Origin: Thioflexithrix psekupsensis
GTDB taxonomy: Bacteria > Pseudomonadota > Gammaproteobacteria > Beggiatoales > Beggiatoaceae
Length of the DNA stretch: 64,000 nucleotides
Assembly: GCF_002149925.1 (NCBI RefSeq)
Contig: NZ_MSLT01000012.1
Span: forward strand, 310,001-374,000
Direction: 5' to 3'
Shown here piece after piece: positions 47,031-55,896 of the stretch (position 1 is its first letter; each line of letters opens with the position of its first letter). A model generated the notes under the pieces. That model saw only the letters and a program-made list of their open reading frames with translations, ran no database searches and had not been told where the DNA came from. The translations under genes were made by a program, and so were the position numbers.

Positions 47031-47082
47031 TATTCTCTCCTATTTGAAAAGTATTATTATACGACTCTGAAAAAATTGGTAT

Positions 47083-48823
47083 ATTGGACAAAATCCCACG
47101 CCTAATCATAATCGTTATTTTATTCTGCGTTGGGATTTTTCTATGATGGACGGACATGGCTCAGTCGAGGATATTAAACGCGCTTTGCATAATCAAATCA
47201 ATGCCAGTATTCGCGGTATGGGCATACGCTATCCTGATATATTTAGTTCAGTTTTCATTAACCAAGAAGATTCAATGGAATCTTTTCATCATCTGGTCGA
47301 ATTAGCACAATCCACGCCGCACAAACTTTATTTACTGATTGATGAATATGATAATTTTGCCAATGAAGTGATGGTTGCCGATCACTCAAATTATGAGACT
47401 TTGGTGATGGGCGAAGGTTTTTTAAAAACCGTCTTTAAAAACATTAAAGGCTTGAGCGCAGGCATGGGCATTGACCGCGTATTTATTGCAGGTGTTTCTC
47501 CCATTGTAATGAGCGATGTCAGCAGTGGTTATAACGTTGCCAGTAATATCACTTTAATGCCAAAATTTGCTGATTTATGCGGTTTACATGAAACGGAAGT
47601 CATTGATGTACTTAAACAAATTGCGCAAAAATGTCAATTATCCGAAGAACAACAGGCAGAAGCTTTAGCCATGATGCGTCGTTTTTATAATGGCTATCGC
47701 TTTGATGACAATGAAGACAAAATTTATAATCCCACGCTGGCTTTGTATTTTCTGCGCTATTTACAAGAATATTGCAAATATCCCAAACAAATGCTTGACA
47801 GCAATTTAGCGATGGACAGCAACCGTATTGGCTACGTGGCGAGTTTACCGCATGGATATGAAATCATTGCGCGAATTTTAGACCCTGATAATCCACCTAA
47901 AATTGATTGGCCTTCGGATAAATTCGGCGTGAAAGACATGTTATTTGGTGCCAAAGACCAGCCATTTATGGCTTCTTTATTGTTTTATTTAGGGGTTTTA
48001 ACCTTTGGTGAGCGGGATTTTATGGGGCGTTTGACTTTGCAAATTCCTAATTTAGTTATTCGTCGTTTATATCTTGAACGTTTGCAAGAAATGCTATTGC
48101 CTAAGTATGAAGATCGTGAATCAATTCGCCATATTGCAGAACATTTTTATCATTCTGGCGATATTGAACCGCTGTGCGATTTTGTTGAAACCCGCTTTTT
48201 TCAAGTGTTTGATAATCGTGATTATCGTTGGGCAAATGAATTAGTGATTAAAACCGCATTTTTAACTATTTTATTTAATGATATTTTCTATGTCATGGAT
48301 TCTGAGCAGGAATTGAACAAAGGCTATGCTGATTTAAGTTTAATTGTGCGTCCTGATATACCAAAATTAAGTCATTCATAAAATTTTTCTGTCAGAATCA
48401 GAATTTACAGAATTTTAGGATTTTCAGAATTAAAAAATAAAAAATCTGTTTAAAATAAACGATTTGCAAGAATAAATTTTGAAAATTCTTGTGTCTGTAA
48501 ATTCTGATTCTGACAAAATAAGGATTCTACGAACCCTATCTTTTTGGTATATGCGCCAATATCAATTGCTTGACCATGTTTTAGAATTCAAATATTTGAA
48601 ATTAGACGATGTGAAAATGACGGGCAAACAAGCGAAAGAAACACCACGCGCCGATTTGTTAAAACTCGCACCTGTACAGAAATCTATCGAAGAAGCGGCA
48701 AAACAATTAAATCATTATCGTAATGCCTTGATAAACCGCTATAAAGTGGAATTACGATTACATACTTATGCGGTGGTGTCGTTGGGGTTTGAGCGGTTGG
48801 TGTTTGTGGAGATTGGGGTTTAG
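47083..48823 (+). pseudogene. DUF1703-type AAA-ATPase/PD-(D/E)XK nuclease, broken by IS630 and a 191-bp element
   Basis: The coding frame is open from the IS border (IGQNPTPNHNRYFILRWDFS, before ATG 47143) to 48381, then resumes in another frame from 48551 (MRQYQLLDHVLEFKYLKL) to 48823. The 5' end, which should hold the Walker A, is missing beyond the IS630 element. The 191-bp element at 48359-48549 splits the nuclease core between SLIVRPD and EFKYLKL. Removing it with one TA gives RPDMRQYQLLDHVLEFKY, the normal family reading. LYLLIDEYDNFANEV is the Walker B region. Both lesions abolish the gene; a short downstream frame from 48479 is only a fusion with the element. Confidence 0.88.
48359..48549. 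mobile_element. 191-bp non-autonomous IS630-related element (copy B)
   Basis: It starts TACCAAAATTAAGTC and ends ATCTTTTTGGTA, with TA on both sides (48357-48358, 48550-48551). Exact excision restores the interrupted reading frame, which proves the borders. It carries an internal perfect 20-bp inverted repeat (48391-48410 and 48495-48514) and no gene. The sequence contains a frame that reads MKILVSVNSDSDK, also seen before the nitroreductase gene. Confidence 0.95.
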
Positions 48824-48850
48824 ATTAACTATTTTTGAAGAGGTGAAAAA

Positions 48851-48964
48851 ATGCAACCCGTTGAAATGATTGTTGTATCTAATACAAGTCCATTAATTGC
48901 GCTAAGTAAAATTAATCAATTGCTTATCACCACTTTTCCACATTTCCTTGTCGATAACGCTCAA
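48851..48964 (+). pseudogene. Truncated PIN-domain (DUF3368-like) gene start
   Basis: After AGAGGTGAAAAA an ATG at 48851 opens MQPVEMIVVSNTSPLIALSK, the standard beginning of DUF3368 PIN-domain proteins (first catalytic Asp position replaced by Asn in VSNTSPL, as in that family). After ~25 codons (INQLLI) the frame runs into the 3' end of coaBC and stops at 48964. Only the first helix-strand unit survives. It lies directly after the broken ATPase/nuclease gene, so it marks another deletion end. Confidence 0.6.
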
Positions 48965-50144
48965 TAACGACACGAATCAGTTGTTGTGCTAATGTGGCTT
49001 TAGGAGCGTATGGCAGTTGGATTTCGCCGTCTGACCACAACACCGTTAACGCATTGTCATCGCGTTCAAATCCCCGATCCACACCCACCCAATTTGCGGC
49101 TATCATATTGATTTTCTTATTAATTAATTTTTGACGGGCATGTTCAAGCAAATGTTCCGTCTCCGCGGCAAATCCAACAGTGAATACTTTCTGTGTGGCT
49201 GCAACGGCAGCTAAAATATCTGGATTACGCACCAATGTCAGTGTAATGTCAGTATCTGTTTGTCCTTTTTTCATTTTTTGTGTGGCGACGGATGCAGGAC
49301 GATAATCCGCTACGGCGGCTGTCCCAATAAAAATATCTTGATTATCAATTGATTGAAACGTTGCCGCATACATGTCTTGTGCGGATTCGACAGAAATATG
49401 TTTTACACCAGCGGGAACAGGCAAAGTAACAGGGCCACTGACTAATGTCACCTCCGCACCCGCCGCCGTGGCAGCCGCCGCTAAAGCGTAGCCCATTTTT
49501 CCTGAACTACGATTACTGATAAAACGCACTGGATCAAGAGCTTCTCGCGTGGGGCCGGCGGTGATTAAAATACGAATACCTGCTAAATCGCGGGCTGTCC
49601 ACAACTGTGCAACAGCATCAACCAAAGCCAATGGCTCTAACAAACGCCCTTCCCCCACGTCTCCACAGGCTTGTGAACCATGAGCAGGCCCGAAAAAATG
49701 AACGCCACGTGCTTGTAATCGTTGATAATTTTCTTGAGTAACAGCGGCACGCCACATCTGTTGATTCATCGCAGGCGCAAGCGCAAGCGGCGCAGCACTG
49801 GCTACACACAATGTAGTCAGCAAATCGTCCGCATGACCATAAGCCAAACGCGCCAATAAATCGGCTGTGGCAGGCGCAATCAAAATCAAATCAGCCCACC
49901 GCGCCAATTCAATATGCCCCATTGCGGCTTCGGCTTCGCTGTCCAATAAATGCGTGTAAACTCGCTCGCCCGATACGGCTTGCAAGGTCAATGGCGTAAT
50001 AAAAGCCTGTGCATTAGCGGTCATCACCACCTTAATGTTTGCGCCGCGCTCCTTTAAGCGTCGCACTAAATCAGGAATTTTGTACGCCGCAATTCCTCCA
50101 CCAATCCCCACAATAATTTTTTTACCGCACAAATCTTGTTGCAT
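48927..50144 (-). CDS. coaBC: Bifunctional phosphopantothenoylcysteine decarboxylase / phosphopantothenate-cysteine ligase
   Basis: A 405-residue protein. The N-terminal flavodoxin-like decarboxylase domain ([28 protein letters not shown]) precedes a CoaB domain ([31 protein letters not shown]). It performs two steps from 4'-phosphopantothenate to 4'-phosphopantetheine for coenzyme A. The usual dut partner is absent. Its 3' end now abuts the decayed region of IS and repeats. Confidence 0.95.
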   Translation of the reverse strand: MQQDLCGKKIIVGIGGGIAAYKIPDLVRRLKERGANIKVVMTANAQAFITPLTLQAVSGERVYTHLLDSEAEAAMGHIELARWADLILIAPATADLLARLAYGHADDLLTTLCVASAAPLALAPAMNQQMWRAAVTQENYQRLQARGVHFFGPAHGSQACGDVGEGRLLEPLALVDAVAQLWTARDLAGIRILITAGPTREALDPVRFISNRSSGKMGYALAAAATAAGAEVTLVSGPVTLPVPAGVKHISVESAQDMYAATFQSIDNQDIFIGTAAVADYRPASVATQKMKKGQTDTDITLTLVRNPDILAAVAATQKVFTVGFAAETEHLLEHARQKLINKKINMIAANWVGVDRGFERDDNALTVLWSDGEIQLPYAPKATLAQQLIRVVIERYRQGNVEKW

Positions 50145-50272
50145 TTTTTACAAATGTCTAAATAAAAATAATTTAAAAACATCCCTATTTCTACCGTCCC
50201 CTCCTACAGAAAGAAATAACAAAATGTTAAGGGGACGGGAGCGGTAGAGTGGTTCAATTCTGGGCGAATGGG

Positions 50273-51352
50273 TTAACGAATTCGTTTGGGTAATTCTGAG
50301 CGTAATTTTTGATGTAAATCACGCAATAACGATTCCGTCGTTTCCCAATCAATACACGCATCCGTGACCGAAACACCATATTTTAATTGGGAAATATCCG
50401 CTTTAATGGGTTGATTGCCCGCGTGTAAATGACTTTCCAACATGATGCCGACAATAGATTGATTTCCCTCTAAAATTTGATGGGCAACATCATGCGCCAC
50501 TAAAGGTTGCAATTCAGGTTTTTTAGAAGAATTCCCATGACTGCAATCAATGACAATATTCACGGGTAAATTCGCTTTACTTAACGCATCTTCGCATAAT
50601 TTAACGTGCATCGAATCATAATTGGTTTGTTTGCCGCCGCGTAAAATCACATGCCCATAACGATTGCCACGCGTTTTAATCACCGTCACTTGGCCATCTT
50701 GATTAATCCCTAAAAAATGGTGCGAAGAAGCCGCCGATTGCATCGCATTAATGGCAATATCTAAACTGCCATCCGTGCCATTTTTAAAACCCACAGGCAT
50801 CGATAAACCGCTGGCTAATTCGCGGTGAGTTTGAGATTCTGTGGTGCGTGCGCCAATCGCCGCCCAACAAAATAAATCATCCAAATATTGCGGCACAATG
50901 GGGTCTAACGCTTCTGTTCCCGCAGGCAAACCCAATTCCGCTAACCAAATCAATAACTCACGCGCTTGACGCAAACCTTTCTCAATATCGAAAGAATCGT
51001 TTAAATGCGGATCATTAATCAATCCCTTCCAACCAATGGTTGTGCGCGGTTTCTCAAAATAAACCCGCATAATAATCAGTAATGTGTCGCTTAATTCATC
51101 ACTTAATTGCTTTAAGCGTTGCGCATATTCCTTAGCCGCTTTAATATCGTGAATTGAACAAGGCCCCGTGACCACCATTAAACGGGCATCTTCTCGATCT
51201 AAAATCTTTTGCAAAGCCAAGCGTCCATTTTTAACGGTTTGCTTGGTTTGCGGGGATTCGGGCAATTCCCGTTTTAATTGTGCGGGCGAAACCAATACGC
51301 GCTGCTCAATAATATTAATGTCGTTAATCCCGTCAATATCGTTATTTTGCAT
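50273..51352 (-). CDS. 3-deoxy-7-phosphoheptulonate (DAHP) synthase, class I
   Basis: A 359-residue enzyme starting at ATG 51352 behind GAGGA; the frame from 51433 only adds a mismatching leader. Motifs: VVTGPCSIHDIKAAKEYAQR, RVYFEKPRTTIGWKGLINDP, GFKNGTDGS and IDCSHGNSSK, the AroF/G/H type. It condenses PEP with erythrose-4-phosphate, the first step of the shikimate path. Which amino acid inhibits it cannot be read from sequence. No other aro genes adjoin. Confidence 0.93.
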   Translation of the reverse strand: MQNNDIDGINDINIIEQRVLVSPAQLKRELPESPQTKQTVKNGRLALQKILDREDARLMVVTGPCSIHDIKAAKEYAQRLKQLSDELSDTLLIIMRVYFEKPRTTIGWKGLINDPHLNDSFDIEKGLRQARELLIWLAELGLPAGTEALDPIVPQYLDDLFCWAAIGARTTESQTHRELASGLSMPVGFKNGTDGSLDIAINAMQSAASSHHFLGINQDGQVTVIKTRGNRYGHVILRGGKQTNYDSMHVKLCEDALSKANLPVNIVIDCSHGNSSKKPELQPLVAHDVAHQILEGNQSIVGIMLESHLHAGNQPIKADISQLKYGVSVTDACIDWETTESLLRDLHQKLRSELPKRIR

Positions 51353-51491
51353 AATGTCCTCAAAACGTCCTAATTTGAGGGTGTCTGTTTGTTTTTTGAC
51401 CCAAAACACACAACCCACTAAATAGGCAAGCATAGCATATTCAGTGGGTTGAATTCAGTTGTCTCGACGGGATTTATTGTATTTTATTGCT

Positions 51492-52100
51492 TTATTTTGG
51501 CGTAAACGGCACGCGCCAATGGCCGTCAAAAGCAATTTCCGCAAGCGATTTACGTTGACGTGGGGCTTCTTCGCGTTCGCGCAGGGCTTCATCTAACGCT
51601 GTTGCACTGGCTTGATAGCCCACCGCAATCACACTCATTACCGTGACATCGTCTGGCAATTCAAAGGCTTGTTTAATCTGCTGCGGGTCAAAGCCGCCCA
51701 TTTGATGCGCCACCAAGCCCAAAGCCACCGCTTGTAAACAAATATTTTCACAAGCAGCACCAGTGTCATACTGCGCCCAGCGATTGGGTTGTTGGTTGTG
51801 GCTAAAATCATTCACCGCTGTGGCGATCAGAAACAATGGCGCGTGCTGCGCCCACACTTGATTGGCGGGCGCGAGGCAATCCAATGCTTTACGCCACGCG
51901 CTGGCACTGCGTTGACGATCACAAAGCACATACCGCCACGGTTCTGCCCCAAAACACGAAGGTGACCAACGCGCTGCTTCAAGCAAGGCAGTTGTTTGAT
52001 CTAAGGTAATGAATTTATTAGGGTCTAATGCTCTAGGACTCCAACGCTGTGCGATCAGATCATGAATGGCTACTGCCGTTTCTGCTTTTTTAACTAACAT
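51492..52100 (-). CDS. Nitroreductase family protein
   Basis: A 202-residue flavin reductase. I set the start at 52100 (MLVKKAETAVAIHDLIAQRW). The open frame continues to 52196 because the upstream 191-bp element reads through as MKILVSVNSDSDK, not because the protein is longer. Motifs RWSPRALDPN, ARWSPSCFGAEPWRYVL and ALGLVAHQMGGFD fit FMN-binding nitroreductases. Substrate unknown. It is downstream of a diverged element copy. Confidence 0.88.
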   Translation of the reverse strand: MLVKKAETAVAIHDLIAQRWSPRALDPNKFITLDQTTALLEAARWSPSCFGAEPWRYVLCDRQRSASAWRKALDCLAPANQVWAQHAPLFLIATAVNDFSHNQQPNRWAQYDTGAACENICLQAVALGLVAHQMGGFDPQQIKQAFELPDDVTVMSVIAVGYQASATALDEALREREEAPRQRKSLAEIAFDGHWRVPFTPK

Positions 52101-52127
52101 ATTTAAAACAACCTGTGATGATTGATA

Positions 52128-52300
52128 GACCAAAATTAAGCCACTCGCAAAAAGTTTTTTGTCAGAATCAGAATTTACAGACACAAGAATTTTCAAAATT
52201 AACGCTTGCCAGTGGTTTATTTTCAGCAGATTTTTTATTCTCTAATTCTGAAAATCCTGAAATTCGGTAAATTCTGATTCTGACAAATAAAAGCTCTATG
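52128..52300. mobile_element. Diverged copy of the 191-bp element (copy C)
   Basis: It begins GACCAAAATTAAGCC after a TA (52126-52127) and retains the internal inverted repeat at 52161-52180 and 52265-52284, the right arm with one change. The right end is not recognisable beyond about 52300, where sodC ends. It lies between nitroreductase and sodC and supplies a false N-terminal extension to the nitroreductase frame. Confidence 0.75.
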
Positions 52301-52868
52301 AAATAACACCACACGCCAAACGTGGCCCACCACCGCCTAGCGGTTTGGGATCGTCAGAATAGTTGTCACCCCCCACATGCACCATCAAACTTTTTCCTAG
52401 AATATCAGCCACTTTCAAGCGCGGAGCTAACACTTGTAACGTGGCTTCTCCGTTTTCATTGGCCACTAAAGGCGGCAAATCACCCAAATGTCCATCGGCA
52501 TAGGGGCCGAGATGTTTTCCTGTATTGTGCGGATCAAAATGTCCCCCGGCGGCTAATCCGGCCACCATTTGTCCGTCTTTTTCCAAAGGTTCACAACTGC
52601 CATTTTGATGGACGTGAAAACCATGAATGCCTGCGGTTAAATCGGTCAATTGTGGTGTGAGTAATAAACCATAAGAACTGTCGCTTAATGTGACGGTACC
52701 GATTTCTTTTTCAATTCCTTGATTAGAAATTAAATGTAAAGTGACAACTACGCCATTTTCTACCGCAGCCGCCGGGGTGTGATTGTGACTGGAATGATCC
52801 GCCGCAAAACTCGCCATACTAACCGTTAATCCAGACATAAGAATCAGGGAAATAGGGGTTAATTTCAT
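52296..52868 (-). CDS. sodC: Superoxide dismutase [Cu-Zn]
   Basis: A 190-residue periplasmic protein with signal MKLTPISLILMSGLTVSMAS. Cu/Zn ligands appear in GIHGFHVHQNGSCE, GHFDPHNTGKHLGPYADGHL and MVHVGGDNYSDD, and the disulfide Cys in LACGVIS at the end. The mature N-terminus has a His-rich stretch (DHSSHNHTP) that may bind metal. It removes superoxide in the periplasm. It stands alone. Confidence 0.95.
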   Translation of the reverse strand: MKLTPISLILMSGLTVSMASFAADHSSHNHTPAAAVENGVVVTLHLISNQGIEKEIGTVTLSDSSYGLLLTPQLTDLTAGIHGFHVHQNGSCEPLEKDGQMVAGLAAGGHFDPHNTGKHLGPYADGHLGDLPPLVANENGEATLQVLAPRLKVADILGKSLMVHVGGDNYSDDPKPLGGGGPRLACGVIS

Positions 52869-53072
52869 CTTCTTTTCTCCTCTTTATTGTGCCGACCCAT
52901 ATCGCAGGCCGTAATTCCACAATATGAATCAAAATAATGGATTTTCAATGGGTCAGATAAAATTCTGAATGTCTTTCTTTAACAAGCACAAAGCCAGATT
53001 GTCCTTGAGCTACCTTTGTTTGTTGAGCGGGCTTAGGGAAAACTGAAGCTGATTGCGAAAAAAAATCTCTTC
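52869..53072. other. Gene-free gap between sodC and the universal stress protein gene
   Basis: 204 bp with no gene, tRNA or clear hairpin that I can support. It holds the ribosome-binding site of sodC (AGGAGAAAAGAAG on the minus strand) and presumably its promoter. Confidence 0.5.
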
Positions 53073-53927
53073 TCACTCTATCCCATACGGTTTTACTGTT
53101 AATACGGAACACTGTACGGTTTTCAAAATCCCCTCTGCCGTATTTCCCATAATTAAGCCTGACAAGCCTGTTCGTCCTACTGTTCCCATGATTAACAGAT
53201 CGATGTGTTGGGTGTGGACGAATTCAGGTATGACTTCGCTGGCTACGCCGTGCAGTAATTGTATATTAATATCCGCGTGGGCTGAGGGATGAGTTGAGAT
53301 TAAATGTTCTACGGCTGCTTGGTGTTTTTCCTGCTCTTCAGCACGTAAACGCGCCAATTCTTTTTCAGAAACGCGCATAAAAGCACTGTGTCGCAATTCG
53401 CTTTCGCCTTTTAAATGCCACGCATGAACCACATGTAATTTTGCCCGCTCCATTTCACTTAATGATACGCCTAATTCAATCACTAAACAATTTAATAAAT
53501 GCCGTTGTGGATTATGCGAATCAGGGTCTATTGCCGCTAAAATATTTTTATAAAATGGATACGGATTTGGCCGCACAATCCACAATGGCACTGGACATTG
53601 CCGCATTAAACGCAATTCAAATTGCGTTAAATCGGTAACAATCGCGGGATCGGCAATTAATACTAAATCAATCGCCTGTTGTTTAATTTTTTCTAATAGG
53701 CTTGGAATAGGATGGTATTGTAGAATTTCCACTGCAATATCGGCGCGATGATTGTCTAATAAAGCCTCATGAGGAATGGTAGGATTAGTTGCCGATTCGG
53801 GGAAAATATAAATTACTTGTAAATGGGCTTGATTCCACTGCGCCAATTGAATAGCACGCGATAACGCCAGCGGATTAAAATGCGTATGTGGCGTTTGAAT
53901 AAGCAGTAAATTTTTAAAGCGTTTCAT
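53073..53927 (-). CDS. Tandem universal stress protein (UspE-like)
   Basis: A 284-residue protein starting at ATG 53927 behind GGGGAGA; the frame back to 53969 is not conserved. Two Usp domains: the first (KNLLLIQTPHTHFNPLALSR) lacks nucleotide motifs, the second (ILAAIDPDSHNPQRHLLNCL) ends with LLIMGTVGRTGLSGLIMGNT, the ATP-binding Gly motif. UspE-like proteins respond to starvation and oxidative stress. A DUF-type rhodanese gene lies immediately upstream. Confidence 0.88.
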   Translation of the reverse strand: MKRFKNLLLIQTPHTHFNPLALSRAIQLAQWNQAHLQVIYIFPESATNPTIPHEALLDNHRADIAVEILQYHPIPSLLEKIKQQAIDLVLIADPAIVTDLTQFELRLMRQCPVPLWIVRPNPYPFYKNILAAIDPDSHNPQRHLLNCLVIELGVSLSEMERAKLHVVHAWHLKGESELRHSAFMRVSEKELARLRAEEQEKHQAAVEHLISTHPSAHADINIQLLHGVASEVIPEFVHTQHIDLLIMGTVGRTGLSGLIMGNTAEGILKTVQCSVLTVKPYGIE

Positions 53928-53969
53928 GCGTGATTCTCCCCAATCAGAGGCTAAAATATAACTCATCAT

Positions 53970-54518
53970 TTATTGATGTGAGCTGTTTATTTTTAATGGC
54001 ACAGGGTGCGCTAAAACCGTCGGCAATCCTGCATCAATCCAACCTTCAATTCCATCTCGATACCAATAAACCTGCTCATAACCTAATTCTAATGCCGCTC
54101 GTTTGCTCACATTCCAAGCCATCCAACAATCCAGTATGCAATAAAACACGATAGGTTTATTTTTTTCACCGTGTGTTAATTGCTGTAAATTATCAGTCAA
54201 ATAGCTTTGCATTAACGGATTTAATTCACCATAACCCACATTTGGCAACCAAATACTATTCGGAAGATGATAACGCGATTCTTGCAATAACCATTCTCCC
54301 CCAAAATCCAACATTTCAGGGCGATAAATAGCGGCCATGACATCAATTAAAATTACCGTTTCTTGTGCCAATAATTGCTGTAATTCTTGGGTATTAATCG
54401 CCGTGGCACCCGGCACAGTCTCAGGTGTGGCGGCACGATAGCGATCAAAACGATACGTTTCAGGCAAGGCAACGCCTGTTAAAAAAATCGTTATTATTAA
54501 TAAAAAAGATAATGGCAT
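53970..54518 (-). CDS. Rhodanese-like protein with CxxxCW motif (PQQ-catabolism-associated type)
   Basis: A 182-residue exported protein (signal MPLSFLLIITIFLTGVALPE) with a rhodanese fold. The active-site loop reads FYCILDCWMAWNVSKRA. The CxxxCW pattern and the flanking WMxWN match the TIGR03865-type proteins of PQQ-dependent alcohol catabolism. No PQQ enzyme is nearby, so the pathway link is not supported by context here. It is 42 bp upstream of the Usp gene on the same strand. Confidence 0.8.
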   Translation of the reverse strand: MPLSFLLIITIFLTGVALPETYRFDRYRAATPETVPGATAINTQELQQLLAQETVILIDVMAAIYRPEMLDFGGEWLLQESRYHLPNSIWLPNVGYGELNPLMQSYLTDNLQQLTHGEKNKPIVFYCILDCWMAWNVSKRAALELGYEQVYWYRDGIEGWIDAGLPTVLAHPVPLKINSSHQ

Positions 54519-54521
54519 GAT

Positions 54522-55088
54522 TTACTGATTTTTAACCGCAAAAATACCCGCTGCTGAACGCAAGTGTTCATGATAATCCATACCAAATCCAAACACATAA
54601 CGATTCGGCACCAATAAACCGACAAAATCCGCTTGTGGCAATCCTCTCCGCATGGGCAATTGTTTCTCTACCAATACCGCAGTAAAAACCTGTTTAGCTC
54701 CTTGTTGTTCACAATAATCGACTAAAGATTTTAACGTTAAACCTTCATCTAAAATATCATCAATAATTAACACCGTTTCTCCCTGTAAATTCACACTGGG
54801 ATATTTTAACCATTTTAAATCTGCGCCTTGCGTTTCTCCCTGATAACGAGTGGCATGAATATAATCGATAATTAACGGCGTTTTTAACTTAGGCAATAAA
54901 TGCCCCGTAAAAATTAATCCCCCCAACATGACACTTAAACAGACCAACGGTTTATCCCTTAATAATTCCGTTTGCATTCGTCGATCAATCTGTTCTGCGA
55001 TATGATCAATTGCCGCAATTACTGTATCTAAAGAATGCAGACAATCTGCCTCAGTTAATACCGTATTAATATTCATTTTCCCATCCAT
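54522..55088 (-). CDS. hpt: Hypoxanthine-guanine phosphoribosyltransferase
   Basis: A 188-residue type I PRTase with the PRPP-binding loop VLIIDDILDEGLTLKSL and MLGGLIFTGHLLPKL. It salvages hypoxanthine and guanine using PRPP. The start may be 55088 or the second Met at 55076. It lies 3 bp before the rhodanese gene and 10 bp after ribE, so the four minus-strand genes look like an operon. Confidence 0.9.
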   Translation of the reverse strand: MDGKMNINTVLTEADCLHSLDTVIAAIDHIAEQIDRRMQTELLRDKPLVCLSVMLGGLIFTGHLLPKLKTPLIIDYIHATRYQGETQGADLKWLKYPSVNLQGETVLIIDDILDEGLTLKSLVDYCEQQGAKQVFTAVLVEKQLPMRRGLPQADFVGLLVPNRYVFGFGMDYHEHLRSAAGIFAVKNQ

Positions 55089-55098
55089 TTAATGACAT

Positions 55099-55764
55099 TT
55101 AGCGAATAAAACCATGTTGTTGTAAAAAAGACTCGGTTATTTTTTCTGATAAAGGAGTGGCTTGTGCGGCTTTTTCTCCTAATAATAATCTTTCTAAATA
55201 ACGCGCAATTAAATCGACTTCCAAATTAACGAATTGTCCCACTTTTATTTCTTTCCATGTGGTCATATTGGCAGTATGGGGGACGATATTTAAACTCAAT
55301 TGGCAGCCATTGACCGCATTAACGGTTAAGCTAATGCCATCGACACAAATTGATCCTTTAGCGGCAATATAACGCGCTAATTCATTCGGACTTTCTATTG
55401 TCACGCGCAACGACCGCCCGTCATTGTGACACGCAATAACACGACCTACGCCATCCACATGACCGCTGACCAAATGTCCACCCAAAGGCGTTTGTAGTGT
55501 CAATGCGGTTTCCAAATTGACCAAACTCCCCACATGTAACTGTCCTAATGTGGTACGTGACAGCGTTTCTCCAGAAACATCCGCCCAAAAACCATCACCG
55601 GGCAACGCCACTGCCGTCAAACACACGCCATTAGTTGCAATACTATCGCCCAACTGTACACCTGCCAATGGCAATTGTCCTGTGCGAACGTATAACCGTG
55701 CATCCGCACCCAACTCTTGCCGTTGCGCAATCTGCCCCACGGCTTGGATAATTCCTGTAAACAT
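55099..55764 (-). CDS. ribE: Riboflavin synthase subunit alpha
   Basis: A 221-residue protein with two lumazine-binding repeats (MFTGIIQAVGQIAQRQELG; VSGHVDGVGRVIACHNDGRS) and ATNGVCLTAVALPGDGFWAD and CVDGISLTVNAV. It makes riboflavin from 6,7-dimethyl-8-ribityllumazine. It is isolated from other rib genes and heads the ribE-hpt-rhodanese-usp run. Divergent from ftsB. Confidence 0.95.
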   Translation of the reverse strand: MFTGIIQAVGQIAQRQELGADARLYVRTGQLPLAGVQLGDSIATNGVCLTAVALPGDGFWADVSGETLSRTTLGQLHVGSLVNLETALTLQTPLGGHLVSGHVDGVGRVIACHNDGRSLRVTIESPNELARYIAAKGSICVDGISLTVNAVNGCQLSLNIVPHTANMTTWKEIKVGQFVNLEVDLIARYLERLLLGEKAAQATPLSEKITESFLQQHGFIR

Positions 55765-55896
55765 AGGTGTTTTAATTGTCCATTTTTTAAGCTAAAATGA
55801 GAAAATATTAACCGTTTTTTTTAAATCATCAGAATAATACCGTTCACTGCTTATCGCGTCAATCTTTATTTAAACCGGCCAATCTATGAGCAAAGC

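Larger units (their letters stand above)
45951..47081 (-). mobile_element. IS630-family insertion sequence, complete
   Basis: A 1131-bp element whose ends read TACCAAAATTATGTGAG (left) and, on the other strand, TACCAATTTTTTCAGAG (right). Each end is flanked by TA (45949-45950 and 47082-47083), the target duplication of IS630/mariner elements. It contains one intact transposase gene. The ends match those of the 191-bp elements. The two flanking genes are unrelated and both truncated, so a deletion between two copies is likely. Confidence 0.88.
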
